DNA of 64,000 nucleotides from assembly GCA_030062745.1 (NCBI GenBank), contig CP099846.1:1922001-1986000 (forward strand), read 5' to 3'. Both the position numbers and the translations under genes were made by a program. Source of the stretch: Capitulum mitella (taxonomy: Eukaryota > Arthropoda > Thecostraca > Pollicipedomorpha > Pollicipedidae). The notes beneath the pieces were generated by a model. That model ran no database searches. It worked only from the letters and a program-made list of their open reading frames with translations, and was not told where the DNA came from. Numbering within the stretch: the stretch's first letter is position 1; every line of letters starts with the position of its first letter. Shown here in pieces: positions 62,396 to 64,000 of this stretch.

Positions 62396-62781
62396 GTGGG
62401 ACCCTTTAGTGGCGTCACCTGGGCAGCTGTGCCAGCCGAGCCATCTCTTTTGAGCTCGGCAGCTGTGTCAGCCGAGCCCATCTCTTTTGAGCCTGGCAGC
62501 CGTGACGGCCGAGCCCATCTCTTTTGAGTGGCTTGATCGATGCTGGCGGCGGCGCTGTCTAAACGATGGTGCATGCGGGCGGAATTTAACGGCACTTTGT
62601 GCCGCACAGTCCAGCGAACACGACGACACTCTACGCCACGCAGTCCAGCGGACATGACGGCTCTCCTCGTGTCGTAGTCCGGCGAACTTGGTGGTTCTCT
62701 GCATTGGGCAGGTTTGCGTTGGCTCCAGGCGGTGCTAGTTGTGGCCTCAGTTGTGTGTATTATGGAAATGATTTTACTGAA

Positions 62782-62857
62782 CTTCACTCTTACTCTTCTC
62801 TACTCTTATTACCCTTACTCTTCTCTTACTCTTCACTCTTCACTCTTACTCTTCATT
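62782..62857. repeat. Pyrimidine-rich CTTACTCTT-type repeat
   Basis: A 75-nt, almost purely pyrimidine tract (with scattered A) built from ACTCTT words. Confidence 0.85.
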
Positions 62858-63289
62858 CCCAGGCTGTTCCCATTTCAGGCAGTTCAAATATCTGGGAATG
62901 TAATAATTGAGAAGAGAAGATCCCCGATTGTTTCATGATTGAGATTGATTGTCCGTATCGAAGTGACACGGTCTGGTGCTGCTTTCTCCGTAATGAGCCA
63001 AAGTCCCTCATGACTCTGCGAAGTGAATAGAAATGGTGGCTGACAGGTCTGTGCTTCATGTCTGTGCTTCTTTTATCGTCTGTTATCATTTGTCGAACTG
63101 AGGTGCATAGATTGAATCCACTGAACTGCATGTATTGAATAGCTACCCATAGGCCATAATAGGTTATATTGTGATAACCCATCATGACCTAAACGTATTA
63201 AATATACCAAACAACTTCTTCGGCCTAGGCCAGCCTTCTTAGAGGGATTGGTGGCTGATACTTCACAGTGTCGCGGAGTTAGTGCGTCG

Positions 63290-64000
63290 CTCCAGTCCTG
63301 CTGACCGATCCTGTTGTCTGAGGGTGCGGTGTCTTGCTCTCTTAAGGAGCGGTGTCCTGTTGTCTGAGGGAGCGGTGTTGTGTTGCCTGAGGGTGCGGTG
63401 TCTTGCTCTCTTAAGGAGCGGTGTCCTGTCTTGCTCTCTTAAGGAGCGGTGTCCTGTTGTCTGAGGGAGCGGTGTCTTGCTGTCTTAGGGAGCGGTGTCC
63501 TGTTGTCTGAGGGAGCGGTGTCCTGCTGTCTGAGGGAGCGGTGTTCTGCTGTCTGAGGGTGCGGTGTCTTGCTCTCTTAAGGAGCGGTGTCCTGTTGTCT
63601 GAGGGAGCGGTGTTGTGCTGTCTGAGGGTGCGGTGTCTTGCTTTCTTAAGGAGCGATGTCCTGCTGTCTGAGGGACGGTGTTGTGCTGTCTGAGGGTGCG
63701 GTGTCTTGCTTTCTTAAGGAGCGATGTCCTGCTGTCTGAGGGACGGTGTTGTGCTGTCTGAGGGTGCGGTGTCTTGCTTTCTTAAGGAGCGATGTCCTGC
63801 TGTCTGAGGGACGGTGTTGTGCTGTCCGAGTGAACGGTGCTCTGCTGTCTGAGGGAGCAGTATTTTGCTGTCTGAGGGAGAGATATTCTGCTGTGGGAGG
63901 GAGCGGCGTAGTGCTGTCTGAGGTAGCGATGTCCGGCTGTCTGAGGGGGTGACGTCCTATTGTCTGGGGGAGAGGCATCCTATCGTATGAGGGGGCAGTG
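63290..64000. repeat. 23-bp minisatellite, continuing past the window edge
   Basis: Units of GAGCGGTGTCCTGCTGTCTG plus AGG, about 30 copies, with variants containing TCTTGCTCTCTTAAG. The unit length and words match the array at 39372-40360. Confidence 0.95.

Larger units (their letters stand above)
52890..64000 (+). other. FGD intron 6, partial (over 11 kb)
   Basis: I found no zinc-finger (FYVE) or second PH exon up to the edge. The segment holds TA and pyrimidine runs, CpG-dense sequence at about 55.06-56.47 kb, a MITE copy and seven minisatellites, listed separately. Confidence 0.55.

Overview
This window is animal nuclear DNA. Coding exons are short, carry GT/AG splice sites and keep reading phase across introns, and introns and spacers are filled with minisatellites and DNA-transposon remnants. 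Three protein-coding loci can be supported. The head-to-tail pair of complex III assembly microproteins (an arrangement known from Drosophila) and the residues of the GMPPB protein point to an arthropod. The very GC-rich coding DNA and abundant minisatellites would fit a crustacean such as a barnacle, but that last step is a guess.

Layout. (1) Positions 173-9896, plus strand: a two-cistron gene for mitochondrial microproteins. The first cistron (SMIM4/UQCC5, fly Sloth1) is split by a 9.3 kb intron. Its second exon carries the Sloth1 C-terminus and, 11 nt after the stop, a complete second ORF (C12orf73/Brawnin/UQCC6, fly Sloth2). (2) Positions 11516-16101, minus strand: a complete mannose-1-phosphate guanylyltransferase beta gene (GMPPB) with seven phase-consistent coding exons giving 359 aa, plus a possible eighth upstream exon. 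(3) From 19155 to beyond the right edge, plus strand: a large FGD5/FGD6-type Rho-family GEF gene. Six exons are visible: a six-codon first exon, a 79-nt second exon, a 5.1 kb third exon with a proline-rich disordered N-terminal region and the DH domain, and three exons of the first PH domain. The FYVE and second PH domains must lie beyond 64000. The PH1 exon holds an apparent one-base frameshift in the sequence as given.

The first ~9 kb is AT-richer and holds TTAA-flanked piggyBac-type and other MITE-like elements. From ~9.6 kb onward the DNA is mostly GC-rich, with repeated CpG-dense blocks. The FGD introns contain at least a dozen minisatellites (23, 27, 28, 30, 33, 44, 51 bp and other periods).

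The most notable observations are: the conserved bicistronic Sloth1/Sloth2 arrangement; three exons whose 3' splice sites sit at the end of, or have been copied into, local tandem repeats (GMPPB exon 3, FGD exons 3 and 5); long perfect palindromes; and related 23-bp arrays 24 kb apart. Functionally, the first locus supports complex III assembly in the inner mitochondrial membrane, GMPPB makes GDP-mannose in the cytosol, and the FGD gene should encode a Cdc42/Rho activator acting on the actin cytoskeleton. I see no functional link between the three.
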